Positions 10,911-21,675 of a stretch of DNA of 30,000 nt are shown one piece after another. Source of the DNA: Actinidia chinensis. Its lineage: Eukaryota > Streptophyta > Magnoliopsida > Ericales > Actinidiaceae. Where the stretch lies: assembly GCA_009663005.1 (NCBI GenBank), contig VIGQ01000352.1, positions 1 through 30,000 on the forward strand, in the 5' to 3' direction. Below the pieces are notes generated by a model, which did not search any database, was not told where the DNA came from, and was given only the letters and a program-made list of their open reading frames with translations. The translations under genes and the position numbers were made by a program. Position 1 is the first letter of the stretch; every line of letters starts with the position of its first letter.

Positions 10911-13627
10911 TACGTATCTCATATTTGAAAGTGTGGGAGATAGTATTTGAGAATACGGGACTAGCAGCTATTGGTGTTGGTTACATCCAGTTCGAGTCCA
11001 TTAGTCAAGAATAATAGTTCTCGCAAAACAAAAACAAATGTAAAAGAGTCACTACTAGTACTCCAAAATTTAAATCCATAAAAGTTAAAGTAGACAAAAG
11101 TAGAACAAAGGCACATTGTCATAAATACCAATTAACTGATCTTGGAATTGAATCCGCGGGGTGGGAACTTCAAAACTCAAGTTAATTACAGTTCAAGACA
11201 TATTAGAATTTTTTAAAGCCAATTATTACGTATCTCAATATGGGAACAGGTGGAAGACACGTATTTTAGAGTACCTGGGCTTAGGCTTCGCTATTGCCTT
11301 GGGGCATAATCGAGTCCATCAGTCAAGAGAGTTAGTCCTCATAAAATTAAAATAAATGAAAAAACAATAACTAGTTATTAAATCAAAAATTACAAAATCC
11401 GTTAAAATTGGAATTAAACAAAATAGAATATAGGCACTCTTTAATAATTCCCAATTAAACTTGATCTTGAAATTGAACTCGGGGAACTTCACGTTACAGT
11501 TAATTACGGTTCAAGACATATATAACAAGTTTAAAGCAGTTACTACGTAACTCAATATTTGAATGTTTGGAGATAGCATTTGAGACTGTACCTGGGGCAG
11601 GCATCGCTATTGGCGTAGTACATCCAAAATCGAGTCCATTAGTCAAGAGCATTAGTTCTCGCAGGACAAAACAAATGAAAAATAGGTCACTAATTATTAA
11701 TCAACAAATCAAAATCCACTTAAAAGTTATGTAGACAAAGTAAAAAACATAACGGCATTGTGTAATAAATACCTAATGAACATGATCTGAAATTGAGCCT
11801 CAGCGAACTTCAAGCTCAAGTTAATTACGGTTCAAGATAAATGACGACAATTTAAAGTATTGTTACGTACCTCCCAATACTTAAAAGTGTGCGAGAACTT
11901 TAAACCTCAAGTTAATTACGGTCCAGATAAAATGATACAAAATTAGCCGCAATTATTACGTACCTAATTATTTGAAAGTGTGGATGGAGATACGTATTTG
12001 ATAGTACCTTGACAATAGGCATCGCTATATTGGAGTGGTGGTAATACAATAATCGAGTCCGTAATCCAAAAGCATTGTCCTCGCCAAAAAACAAAATAAA
12101 TGAAAAAACAGGTGTCACACTTCTGACGAAAAAATTTAAATTCGTTTAAAATGGCGTTACTAGACAAATTAGACAATTAAGGGCATTTATCTAATAATAT
12201 TATTACTAACTTGATATTGAATTAAAACCCATGGGAACTTCAAGGTCAAAAGTTAATTACGGTTCAGAGAAATATAGAACATTTAAAGAAAATTATTACT
12301 GTACCATAAATTATTTTAAAATGTGGGATGGACATATGTGAGAGTACCGGGCCTAGGCATGGCTATTTGAACATTGTACATCCAATCGAGTCCATATACA
12401 AAAGCAATAGTTCTCGCCAAAATAAAAACAAAAACCAAATGGAAAAAATAGTCAATACCTTCAAAATTCAAAATCGTTTAAAATTTGAAATAGACAAAGT
12501 AGAACATAAGGCAATGTCTTTAAGAATACCTACTTAACTTGTCTTGAAATTGAATCCGGGGGAAACTTAAGCTCAAGTTAATTACAGTTCAGAAATATTA
12601 TAAAACATTTAAGAAAGTTATTTAGCATCTCAATATTGGAAAGATGTGGTGTGGAGATAACGTATTGAGGAGTACCTAGGACATAGGCATTCGATATGTC
12701 GTGGTAAATCCAATCTAATCCATTAATTCACGGAGTAATTAGTCCTCACAAAATAAAACAAATGACAAACAATCACAACGTATTACTCAAAAATTAAAAT
12801 ACGTATAAAATTTAAAATAGAAAATAGAAGTAGAATATAAAGCATTGTCTAATAATACCTTAATTAACATTCATTTTAAAATTGAACCCGGGGAACTTAA
12901 AGGCTCAAGTAATTACAGTCCAAGACATATCTAAACATTTTAAAGAAGAAAATAGTACGTACCTCAATATTGTGAAAGTGTGGAGATCGTATTTGAGGTA
13001 CCTTGAAAACTAGGCATTCGCTTATTGGCATGGTTTAAACTCCATATCCCATTCATGTTTAAATCCAATCGAAGGTCCATTAGTCAAGAGTAATAGTACT
13101 CGTATAAAAACAAAAACAAAACAAATAAAAAACATAGTCCAAAGTATTACTCAAAAAATCAAATCTGTAAAATGTGAAATAGACAAAGTAGAAGTAGAAA
13201 ATAAGGCATTATCTAAGAATACCTAATTAACTTGATCTTGAAAGTAACCCGAAGAACTTCAACGTTTCAAAGTTAATTACAGTCCAAGACATATATAATA
13301 TTTAAAGAAATTATTATGTACCTCAATATTTGAAAGTATGGAGATACTACTTGAGAGTACCTTGACCTTAGGCATCGCTATTGGTGTGGTCATCAATCGG
13401 TCCATTAGTCAAGAGTAATAGTACTCGTAAAAAAAACTAAAACAAATAAAAAATAGTCACAAAATTATTACTCAAAAATTCAAATCGTAAAATTTGAAAA
13501 GCAAAGAGTAGAAAATAAGGCATTATCTAATAAAACCTAATTAACGTGATCTTGAAATTGAACCCGAAGAACTTCAAGTTCAAGTTAATTACAGTTCAAG
13601 ACATATATAAAAATTTAAAGCAATTAT
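10911..13627 (+). repeat. HOR-I, complete copy A (2,717 bp)
   Basis: Nine units can be followed by diagnostic variants; approximate starts: X 10911 (AATAATAGTTCTCGC, then ATGTAAAAGAGTCAC at 11038), Y 11227 (CAGTCAAGAGAGTTAG, CTTTAATAATTCCC), Z 11544 (CGCAGGACAAAAC), truncated unit s 11864, W 11957 (TTCTGACGAAAAAATT), U 12297 (AAAAGCAATAGTTCTCG), V 12612 (ATCTAATCCATTA), G1 12956 and G2 13315 (AGTAATAGTACTCGT). The truncated unit jumps from GAGA to ACTT and is only 93 bp. G1 of this copy contains an extra ~24 bp near 13033-13058, flanked by a CATG-GTTTAAA motif on both sides, which is absent from G1 in copy B. Confidence 0.85.
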
Positions 13628-16297
13628 TACGTATCTCAATATTTGAAAGTGTGGAGATACGTATTTGAGAATAACTGGGACTAGGCATCGCTATTGGTGT
13701 GGTACATCCAGTCGAGTCCATTAGTCAAGAATAATAGTTCTCGCAAAACAAAAACAAATGTAAAAGAGTCACTATTATACTCCCAAAAAATTTTAAATCC
13801 ATAATAAAAGTTAAAAGTAGACCAAGTAGAACATAAGGACATTGTCTAAATAATACCAAATTATTGATCTTTGCGAATTGAATCCGGGGAAACTTCAAAC
13901 TCAAGTAATACAGTTAAGACATATAAGAAAAATTTAAAAGCAATTATTACGATCTCAAATATTTGAAAAGGGTGGAGACACGTTATTTTAGAGACCTGGG
14001 CCTAGCCTTAGACTATTGCCTTGGTGCATTCCAATCGCAGTCCAGCAGTCAAGAGCGTTAGTACCTTCCATAAAATAAAATAAATGAAAAAAACAATCAT
14101 AGTTATAGATCAAAATTAAAAGTCCGTAAAATTTGAAATAAACAAAATTAGAATATACGGCACTCTTTAATAATTCCTAATTAACTTGATCTGAAATTGA
14201 AACTCGGGGAACTTCAAGTTCAAGTTAAGTCACGGTCTCAAGACATATATAAAAAGTTAAAAGAAGTACTACGTAACTCAATATTTGAATGTTGGAGATA
14301 GGCATTTGAGAGGGGAGTACATGGGTACCTAGGGCGGGGCGCCAATCGCATTGGCGTAGTTTAGTACATTCCAATCGAGTCCATTAGCTAAAGAGCATAG
14401 TTCTCGAAGGACAAACAAATAAAAAATAGTCACTAATTCTTTAATCAAAAAAATTCAAATCAGAAAAGTTGATGTAGACAAAAGTAAAACATAAGGCATT
14501 GGTGTATAATACCTAATTAACATGATTCTTGAAATGAAGAACAGGGAACTTCAAGCCAGTAATACGGTTCAGATAAATGACGAAAAATTAAAGTAATTGG
14601 TCGTACATCAATACTTAAAAAGGGTGGAGAACTAAACTAGTGCATTCGTCCAAGATAAATGTACAAAATTTAGCGCAATTATTACGTACCAATTATTGAA
14701 AGTGTGAGATACGTTATTTGATAGGTACCTTGCCCTAGGCATCGATATTGGCGCGGTAGGGGTACATCCAATAGAGCCGTTAATCAAAGCATTAGTCCTC
14801 GCCCAAAACAAAATAATGAAAAACAGTCACACTTCTACGAAAACAATTTGAATTCGTTAAAATTTGTACATATACAAAATTAGAAACAGAAGGCACTATC
14901 TAATAATTCTTACTAACTTGATCTTGAAATTTAACACCCAGGGAACTTCAAGGTCAAGGTCACTTCGGTTCAAGAGAAATATAGAACATCTTAAAGAAAC
15001 TTATTACGTACTAATTATTTAAAAGTGTGGAAGTGGTGGAGATCATATTTGAGAGTACCCTGGGAATTAGCTATTTGCTATTGACATGTACATCCAATCG
15101 AGTCAATTAGCAAAAGCAATAGTTCTAGCCCATAAATAAAAAACAAAACAAATGAAAAATAGTCACTAACTCAAAAATTCAAATCCGATAAAAATTTGAA
15201 ATTAGACAAAGATAGAACATTAAGGAATTGTCTAATAAATACTAATTAACTTGATCTGAAATGAATCCGGGGAATTCAAGCTAAAAGTTATTAAGTCAAG
15301 ACATATATAACACATTAAAGAAATATTACGGTATCTCAATATTTGAAAGTGTGGAGATACCGTATTTGAGAGGAGAGTACATGGGGACTAGGCATCGCTA
15401 TTGGCGTGTAAATCCAACTAACTCATTAATCACGAGATTCGTCCTCACCAAATAAAACAAATGGAAAAACAACACTACTTATTACTCCAAAAAATTAAAA
15501 ATACGAAAATTTAAAATAGACAAAGTAGCAATATAGGGCATTGGATAATAATACTAATTAACTTAATTTTAAAATTAACCCGGGGAAACTTCAAGCTCAA
15601 GTAATTACAGTCCCAGACATATATAAAAAATTTTAAAGAATTATTACGTACCCTTCAATATTGAAAGTGTGGGGAGATAGTATTTGAGATGAACTTGACC
15701 TAGGCATCGCTTATTGAGCATGGTACATCCAAATCGAGTTCCATAGTCAAGAGTAATAGTACTCGTAAAACAACAACAAAACAAATTAAAAAATAGCACA
15801 ATTATACTCAAAAATCCAAATCTGTTAAACAATTTGAACATAGACAAAGTAGAAAATAAGGCATTATCTAATAATACCTAATTAACTTGATTCTTGAAAT
15901 TGAACCCGAAAAGAACTTCAAGTTCAAGTTAATTACAGTCCAAGGACATATATAAAATATTAAAGAAATTATTATGTACCTCCAATATTTGAAAGTATGG
16001 AGATAAGTACTTGAGAGTACCTTGACCTAGGCCTCGCTATTGGTTGTGGTACATCCAATCGATCCATTTTTATTCAAGAGTAATGTACTCGTAAAAACAA
16101 ACAACACAAAATAAACAATAGTCACAAACTCTAATTACTACTCAAAAATTCAAATCTGTAACAATTTTGAAATAGAACAAGTAGAAAATAAGGTCATTAT
16201 TCTAATAATACTAATTAACTTGATCTGAAATTGAACCCGAAGACTTCAAGTTCAAGTTAATTACGTTCAAGACATATAAAAAATTTAAGGCAATTAT
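13628..16297 (+). repeat. HOR-I, complete copy B (2,670 bp)
   Basis: Same order of monomers as 10911-13627. The X mark AATAATAGTTCTCGC is at 13731 and the ATGTAAAAGAGTC mark is near 13759. Y is near 14050 (CAGCAGTCAAGAGCGTTAG), Z near 14390 (CTCGAAGGAC), the truncated s unit has its GAGAAC junction at 14627, W is near 14780, U near 15110, V near 15412, G1 near 15755 and G2 near 16085. The same truncated-unit junction as in copy A, in the same relative place, shows that the whole 2.7-kb block was copied. Differences from copy A are mostly small insertions and deletions. Confidence 0.85.
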
Positions 16298-18015
16298 TAC
16301 GTATCTCAATATTTTTGAAAGTGTGGAGATTCGTATTTGAGAATAACTGGGACTAGGCAATCGCTTATTGGTGTGTCACCAATCCAGTCGAGTCCATTAT
16401 TCAAGAATAATAGTTCTCCAAAACAAAACAAATGTCAAAGAGTCACTACTATTACTTCCAAATTTTAAAAAATCCATAAAGTTAAAGTAGACAAAGTAGA
16501 ACTAAGGCATTGTCCTAATATACCAATTAACCTGATCTGGATGGAATCCGGGGAACTTCCAACTCAAGTTAATTACAGTTCAGACATATATGAAAATTTA
16601 AAGCAATTAATTACGTAATCTCAATATTTGAAAGTGTTGAGACACTATTTTAGAGTACCCCTGGTCCTAGGCTTTCGCTATTGCCTTTGCACTCCATCGA
16701 GTTCCATCAGTCAAGAGCGTTAGTCTCATAAAATAAAATAAATGAACACATCACAGTTATTAATCAAAAATTAAAATCCGTAAATTTGAAATAAACCAAA
16801 TAGAATATAAGGCACTCCTTTAATAATTCCTAATTCACTTGATCTTGAAATTGAACTCGGGGAACTTCAGTTCAAGTTAATTACGGTTCAAGGACATATT
16901 AAAAAGTTTAAAGCAGTTACTACGTTAACTCAATAGTTGAATTTTGGAGATATTCATTTGATGAGTACCTGGGCCTAGGCATCGCTATTGGCGTAGTACA
17001 TCCAACTCGAGTCCACTTAGTCAAGAGCATTAGTTCTCGCAAGGACAAACAATGAGAAATAGTCACTAATTATTAATCAAAATTCAAATCCCATAAGTTG
17101 ATGTAGACAAAAAGTAAAACAGGTAAGGCATTGTGTAATACTACCTATTAACATATCTTGAAATTTAGCCCAGGGAACTTCAAGCTCCAGTTAATACGGT
17201 TCAAGATAAATGACGAAAATTTAAACGACCCCCCCCCCCCCCCCCCCAAAAAAAAAAAAACAAAAAAAACAAACCCCCCCCCCCCCCCCTACTTGTTAGT
17301 ACCTCAATACTAAAGTGTGGAGAACTTTCAACTCAGTTAATTTTTTTTAACGGTCCCCCCCAGAAATGTACAAAATTTAGCGCAATTAGTACGACATAAT
17401 TATTTGAAAGTGGTGGCAGATATTCTTTGATAGTACCTTGCCCTAGGCATCGCTATTGGCGTGTTACATCCAATCGAGCGTAATCAACAGCATTAGTCCT
17501 CGCAAAACAAAATAAATGAAAAACAGTCACTACTTCTTACGAAAAAAAATTTAAATTCGTAAAATTGTAATAGACAAATTGAACATAAGGAATTATCTAA
17601 ACCTATCGTACTAACTTGATCTTGCAATGTAAACCCAGGGAACTTCAAGTCAAGTTAATTACGTTCAAGAGAAATATAGAACATTTAAATAATTCATTAC
17701 CGTCCCTAATTTATTTAAAAGTGTGGAGATAACATCTTTGAGAGTAACCTGGGCCCCTAGGCATTGCATTGAAATTGTACATCCAATCGAGATCCATTAG
17801 TCAAAAAGCACAATAGTTCTCGCAAAATAAAACCCACACAATGAAAAAATAGCACTACTCAAAAATTCAAATCCGTACCCTTTGAAAATAGGGACAAAGT
17901 AGAACATAAGGCATTGTCTAATAAACCTAATTAACTTGATCTTGAATTGAATCCGGGGACCTTCAAGCTCAAAGTCTTCCAGTTCAAGCCAATATAAAAC
18001 ATTTAAAAGCAATTT
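16298..18015 (+). repeat. HOR-I, partial copy C (X, Y, Z, s, W, U)
   Basis: X is marked by AAGAATAATAGTTCTC at about 16403 and TCAAAGAGTCAC at 16435, Y by CATCAGTCAAGAGCGTTAG near 16700, Z by CTCGCAAGGAC near 17036, the truncated s by GAGAACTTTCAACTC at 17330, W by TTCTTACGAAAAAA near 17532 and U by AAAAAGCACAATAGTTCTCG near 17803. The V monomer that should follow is absent: the next unit near 18100 has ATCGAGTCC rather than ATCTAATCC. The ordered HOR-I series therefore ends here. Homopolymer blocks disturb Z and s of this copy. Confidence 0.8.
17229..17289. other. Poly-C / poly-A homopolymer block inside a monomer
   Basis: There are 19 C (17229-17247), 13 A, C, 8 A, C, 3 A, then 16 C (17274-17289), inserted at the end of the Z monomer, between TTTAAACGA and the resumed TACTTGTTAGTACCTCAATAC. 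The same position in HOR-I copies A and B (about 11860 and 14598) has no such runs. A further T run (17341-17348) and a C run (17355-17361) follow within 70 bp. Most likely base-calling or consensus noise. Confidence 0.85.
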
Positions 18016-18229
18016 TACGTACCTAATTCTTGAAAGTGGAGATACATATTTGAGAGTACTGGGCCTTAGGCACTCTCTAGTGGCCGTGGTACATCCAATC
18101 GAGTCCATTAGTCACAGAACAATAGTTCTCGCAAAACAAATAAAAAAAATGCAAAAAATAGTCACTACTTATTACTAAACAATTCAAATCCGTCAAATTT
18201 GAAATAAGACAAAGTAGAAATAAGGCATT

Positions 18230-18251
18230 GTCTTTCCTCCTCACCTCCCCT
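18230..18251 (+). other. Pyrimidine patch replacing satellite sequence (1)
   Basis: After GGCATTG the usual TCTAATAATACCTAATTAACTT is replaced by TCTTTCCTCCTCACCTCCCC. The same kind of replacement occurs at the same monomer phase near 18551-18572 and 18858-18880. Confidence 0.6.
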
Positions 18252-18857
18252 AAACTGATTTGGAAATTTGAACAGATAAACTTCAGTTTACGTTAATTAC
18301 GGTCCTGAGGGAAATATCGAAATTTTGAAAGCAATTATAGTCCCTATTATTTGAAAGTGTGGAGATACGTATTTGAGAGTATTCGGGGTCTAGGAATCGC
18401 TATTTGCGTGGTACCTCCAATGGAGTCCACCTTTAGTCAAGACATTAAATCCTGCAAACAAACAAATGAACAAACAGTCGCTATTATTACTCAAACATTC
18501 GAATCTATGAAATTTAAAATAGATGAAAGGTAGAACCTAGTATTGTTCGAATAATTCACCTTTCTTTTCCTTGAAGCCTGGAAAACTCACGCTCACAGTT
18601 AATTACGGTTTAGATAAATATCGAAAATATAAAGCAACTGATACGTACCAAAATATTTAAAGTTGTGTTGATACGTCTTGGAGAGTAACAATGGGGGCCT
18701 TGACATCACTATTGCTTTCGTACCTCCCATCGAGTACAATAGTCATGATCAATCTAGTCCTCGTACACCTAAAATCCCTGAAAAACAGTCACTACTTTTT
18801 ACTCAAACAAATTCAAATCCGTAAAATTTGTAATAGACAAAATAGAAACATAAGGCA

Positions 18858-18880
18858 TTTTCTTTCCTCCTCTTTCCTTC
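18858..18880 (+). other. Pyrimidine patch replacing satellite sequence (2)
   Basis: TTCTTTCCTCCTCTTTCCTTC stands where TCTAATAATACCTAATTAAC is expected, at the same phase as the patch at 18230-18251 and sharing TCTTTCCTCCTC with it. A weaker version lies at 18551-18572. It may be a shared variant of two monomers about 630 bp apart, or a repeated consensus error. Confidence 0.55.
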
Positions 18881-21055
18881 ACTTGATATTGAAATTGAAC
18901 CTGGGGGCTTCACCCTCAAGTTAATTCCGGTTCAAGAGAAATATAAAACATTAAAGAAAGTATTACGTACCTAAGTATAAAGTGTAGAGAGCGTCCTTTT
19001 AGAGTACATTGGCCTAGGCATCCAAATATTGGCGTGGTTACATTCCAATCGAGTTCATTAGTCAAGAGCAATAATATCGCCCAAAAACAAAACAAAACAA
19101 ATGCAACTAGTCCCTCCCTCATTCTCAAAAATTCAAATCCATAAAATTTGAAATAGACAAAGTAGAGATAAGGTATTGTCTAATAATACCTCATTAACTT
19201 GCATCTTGAAAATAAATCCGCGAATTTCAAGCTCAAGTTAAATTAAGGTCAAGACTATATAAGAAATTAGCGCCCTTTTTACGTACCTAATTATTTGAAA
19301 GTGTGGAGATACATATTTGAGAGTATCTTGGCCTAGCATTCTTGGCGTTTGGTACACCAATCGAGTCAATTAGTCAAGAACAATAGTTCCTCGCAGAAAC
19401 ACAACCCCCCACAACTGACCATGTCACTACTATACTAAAAAATTCAAATCCGTAAAATTTGAAATAGACAAATTAGAATATACGGCATTGTCTATAATGA
19501 CCTACCTAACTGATCTTGAAATTGAACCGAGAAAATCAAGTTCAAAGTAATTAAGGTTCAGAAGAACTATAGCAATTTTCCAGCCAATATTATGTACCTC
19601 ATTATTTAAAAGTGTTAAAATACGTATTTGACAGTATATGGTCTAGGAATCGCGTATTTGCGTGGGTAACACTCAACGAGTCCATTAGTCAGAATCATAA
19701 TCCGCGCAAAATAAACAAATGAAAAACAGTTACTAGATTACTCACAAAATTCCGAATCTATGAAATTTAAAATAACAAGTAAAAATAGTTATTGTCCTAA
19801 TAATTCCTAACTTGAAGTGAAATTGAAGCCTGAAAATTTCAACGCTCAAGTTAATTATGGTTAAGATAAATTATTAAAATATAAGCAATTGTACGTACCA
19901 AAATATTTAAGTTGTGTTGATACGTATTGGAGAGTACCTGGGCCTAGACATCACTCTTGGCATAATGCATCCTCGAGTCCATTAGTCAAGAACATTAATC
20001 CTCTCAAATAAACAATGAAAAACAGTCCATTAATTATGACTGCAAAAAGTCGATCTATGAATTTAAAATGAACAACGTAGAACCTAAGTTATTGTCTAAT
20101 AATTCCTAACTTGAAGTTGAAATTGAAGCCTGAAAATTTCACGCTCAGTTCATTATGGTTTAAGATAAATCTAGAAAATATAAAAGGCATTGATACGTAC
20201 CAAAATATTTAAAGTTGTGTTGATACGTATTTGATAGGTACCTGGGCCTAGACTCACTATTGGCATAATGCAACCAGTCGAGTCCATTAGTCATGATCAT
20301 TCGTCCCGTAAAACAAAATAAATGAAAACATTCACTACTTCTTACTCAAAAATTAAATCATAAAATTGTAATAGGAAATAGACATAACGCATTGTCTAAT
20401 AATATCTAATTAACTGATCTGAAATTGAACCTGGGGAGCTTCCAACTCAGTATTACGGTTTCAGAGAAATAATAAAAAATTTTAAAGAAATTATTACGTA
20501 CCTAATTATTTGAAATGTGGAGAGGCGTATTTGAGAGTACCTTTGCCTAGGCATCGCTATTGGCGTGGTACATCCATCAGTCCATTAGTCAAGAGCATAG
20601 TCCTCAAAAACAAAACAAAACAAATAAAAATAGTCACAACTTATTACCAAAAATTCAAATCTGTAAAATTTTAAAATCGACAAAGTAGAACAAGAAGTAT
20701 TGTCTAATAAAGCTAACTAACTTGATCTTGAAATTGAACCCAGGGAACTTCAGGCAAGTTAATTACGGTTGAAGAGAAATATAGAAAATTTAAAAATTTA
20801 TTACTACCTAATTATTAAAAGTGTAAAAATACGTATTTGAGAGTAACCGGGCGCTAGGCAATCGCTATTTGCGTGGTACAATCCAATGGAGTCCGTTAGT
20901 TAAGAACAATAGTCCTCGCAACAAAACAAATAAAAAATAAAAAATAGTCACTACTTTTACTTCACTCAAAAATTGAAATCCCGTAAAAATTTAAAATAGA
21001 CAAAGTAAAACATAAGGCCACGGTCTAATATACCAACCAAACTTAATCTTGAATT

Positions 21056-21066
21056 GGGGGGGGGGG
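21056..21066 (+). other. Poly-G run in a monomer
   Basis: An 11-G run stands where neighbouring monomers have the short run of CCGGGGAA type. A homopolymer expansion of this size is not seen elsewhere in the array and is probably a sequence error. Confidence 0.6.
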
Positions 21067-21529
21067 AAGCCGAGAAACTTCAAGTTCAAGTTGATTAAGG
21101 TTTCAAGATAAATAAAAAATTTTAAAGCACTTATTGATCCTCATATATTTGAAAGTTTGAATATACCTCTTTGAGATAACCTTGCCTAGTCAATCGTTAT
21201 TGGCGTGATACCATCAAATCGAGTCCATTATCGAGCATTAAATCATCGCAACAAAACACCTGAAAACCACTAATGATTACTCAAAAATTCAAATCTGGAA
21301 TTAAAATAGACAAATAGAACATAAGCATTGGGTCCTAATAATATCTATTTTAACTTGAGGTTGAATGGAAGCCTAGAAACTTCACGCTCAGGTAATTACG
21401 GTTTAAAAAATAATATAAAAAATAGAAAGCATTGATACGTACCACAATATTTTAAATTTGGGTTGATACGTATTTGAGAGTACCTGGGCCTAACATAACA
21501 ATTGGCATATTCACATTCAATCGAGTCCC

Positions 21530-21675
21530 CATTAGTCAGGATCAATTAAAGTTCTCACAAAACAAAATAATAAAAAAGAGTCACTACTTCCTTACTCAAA
21601 AATTCAAATCCGTATAATTTGTGATAAAAAATTTAAACATAAGGCATAGTACATCCAATCATACTCCTTAGTCCC
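21530..21675 (+). repeat. Truncated satellite monomer with GGCAT junction
   Basis: The sequence runs normally from TTAGTCAGGATCAATTAAAG to AAACATAAGGCAT and then continues with AGTACATCCAATC, skipping about 180 bp. The five bases GGCAT are present at both parental positions (AAGGCATTGTC and TTGGCATAGTAC), so this looks like an unequal exchange or slippage at a 5-bp match. The result is a unit of about 138 bp between the GATCA marks at 21537 and 21675. Confidence 0.75.

Noticed and set aside
10278..10928. 216-codon Phe/Ser/Cys-rich frame and overlapping frames on both strands at 9439-10928
   Set aside because: They exist because the block almost lacks A on the + strand, so stop codons are rare. 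The strings are low-complexity, overlap in several frames and show no domain or start context.
17797..18108. 103-codon reverse-strand frame at the end of HOR-I copy C
   Set aside because: It lies wholly inside two satellite monomers and depends on local insertions and deletions; equivalent positions in the other copies are not open.
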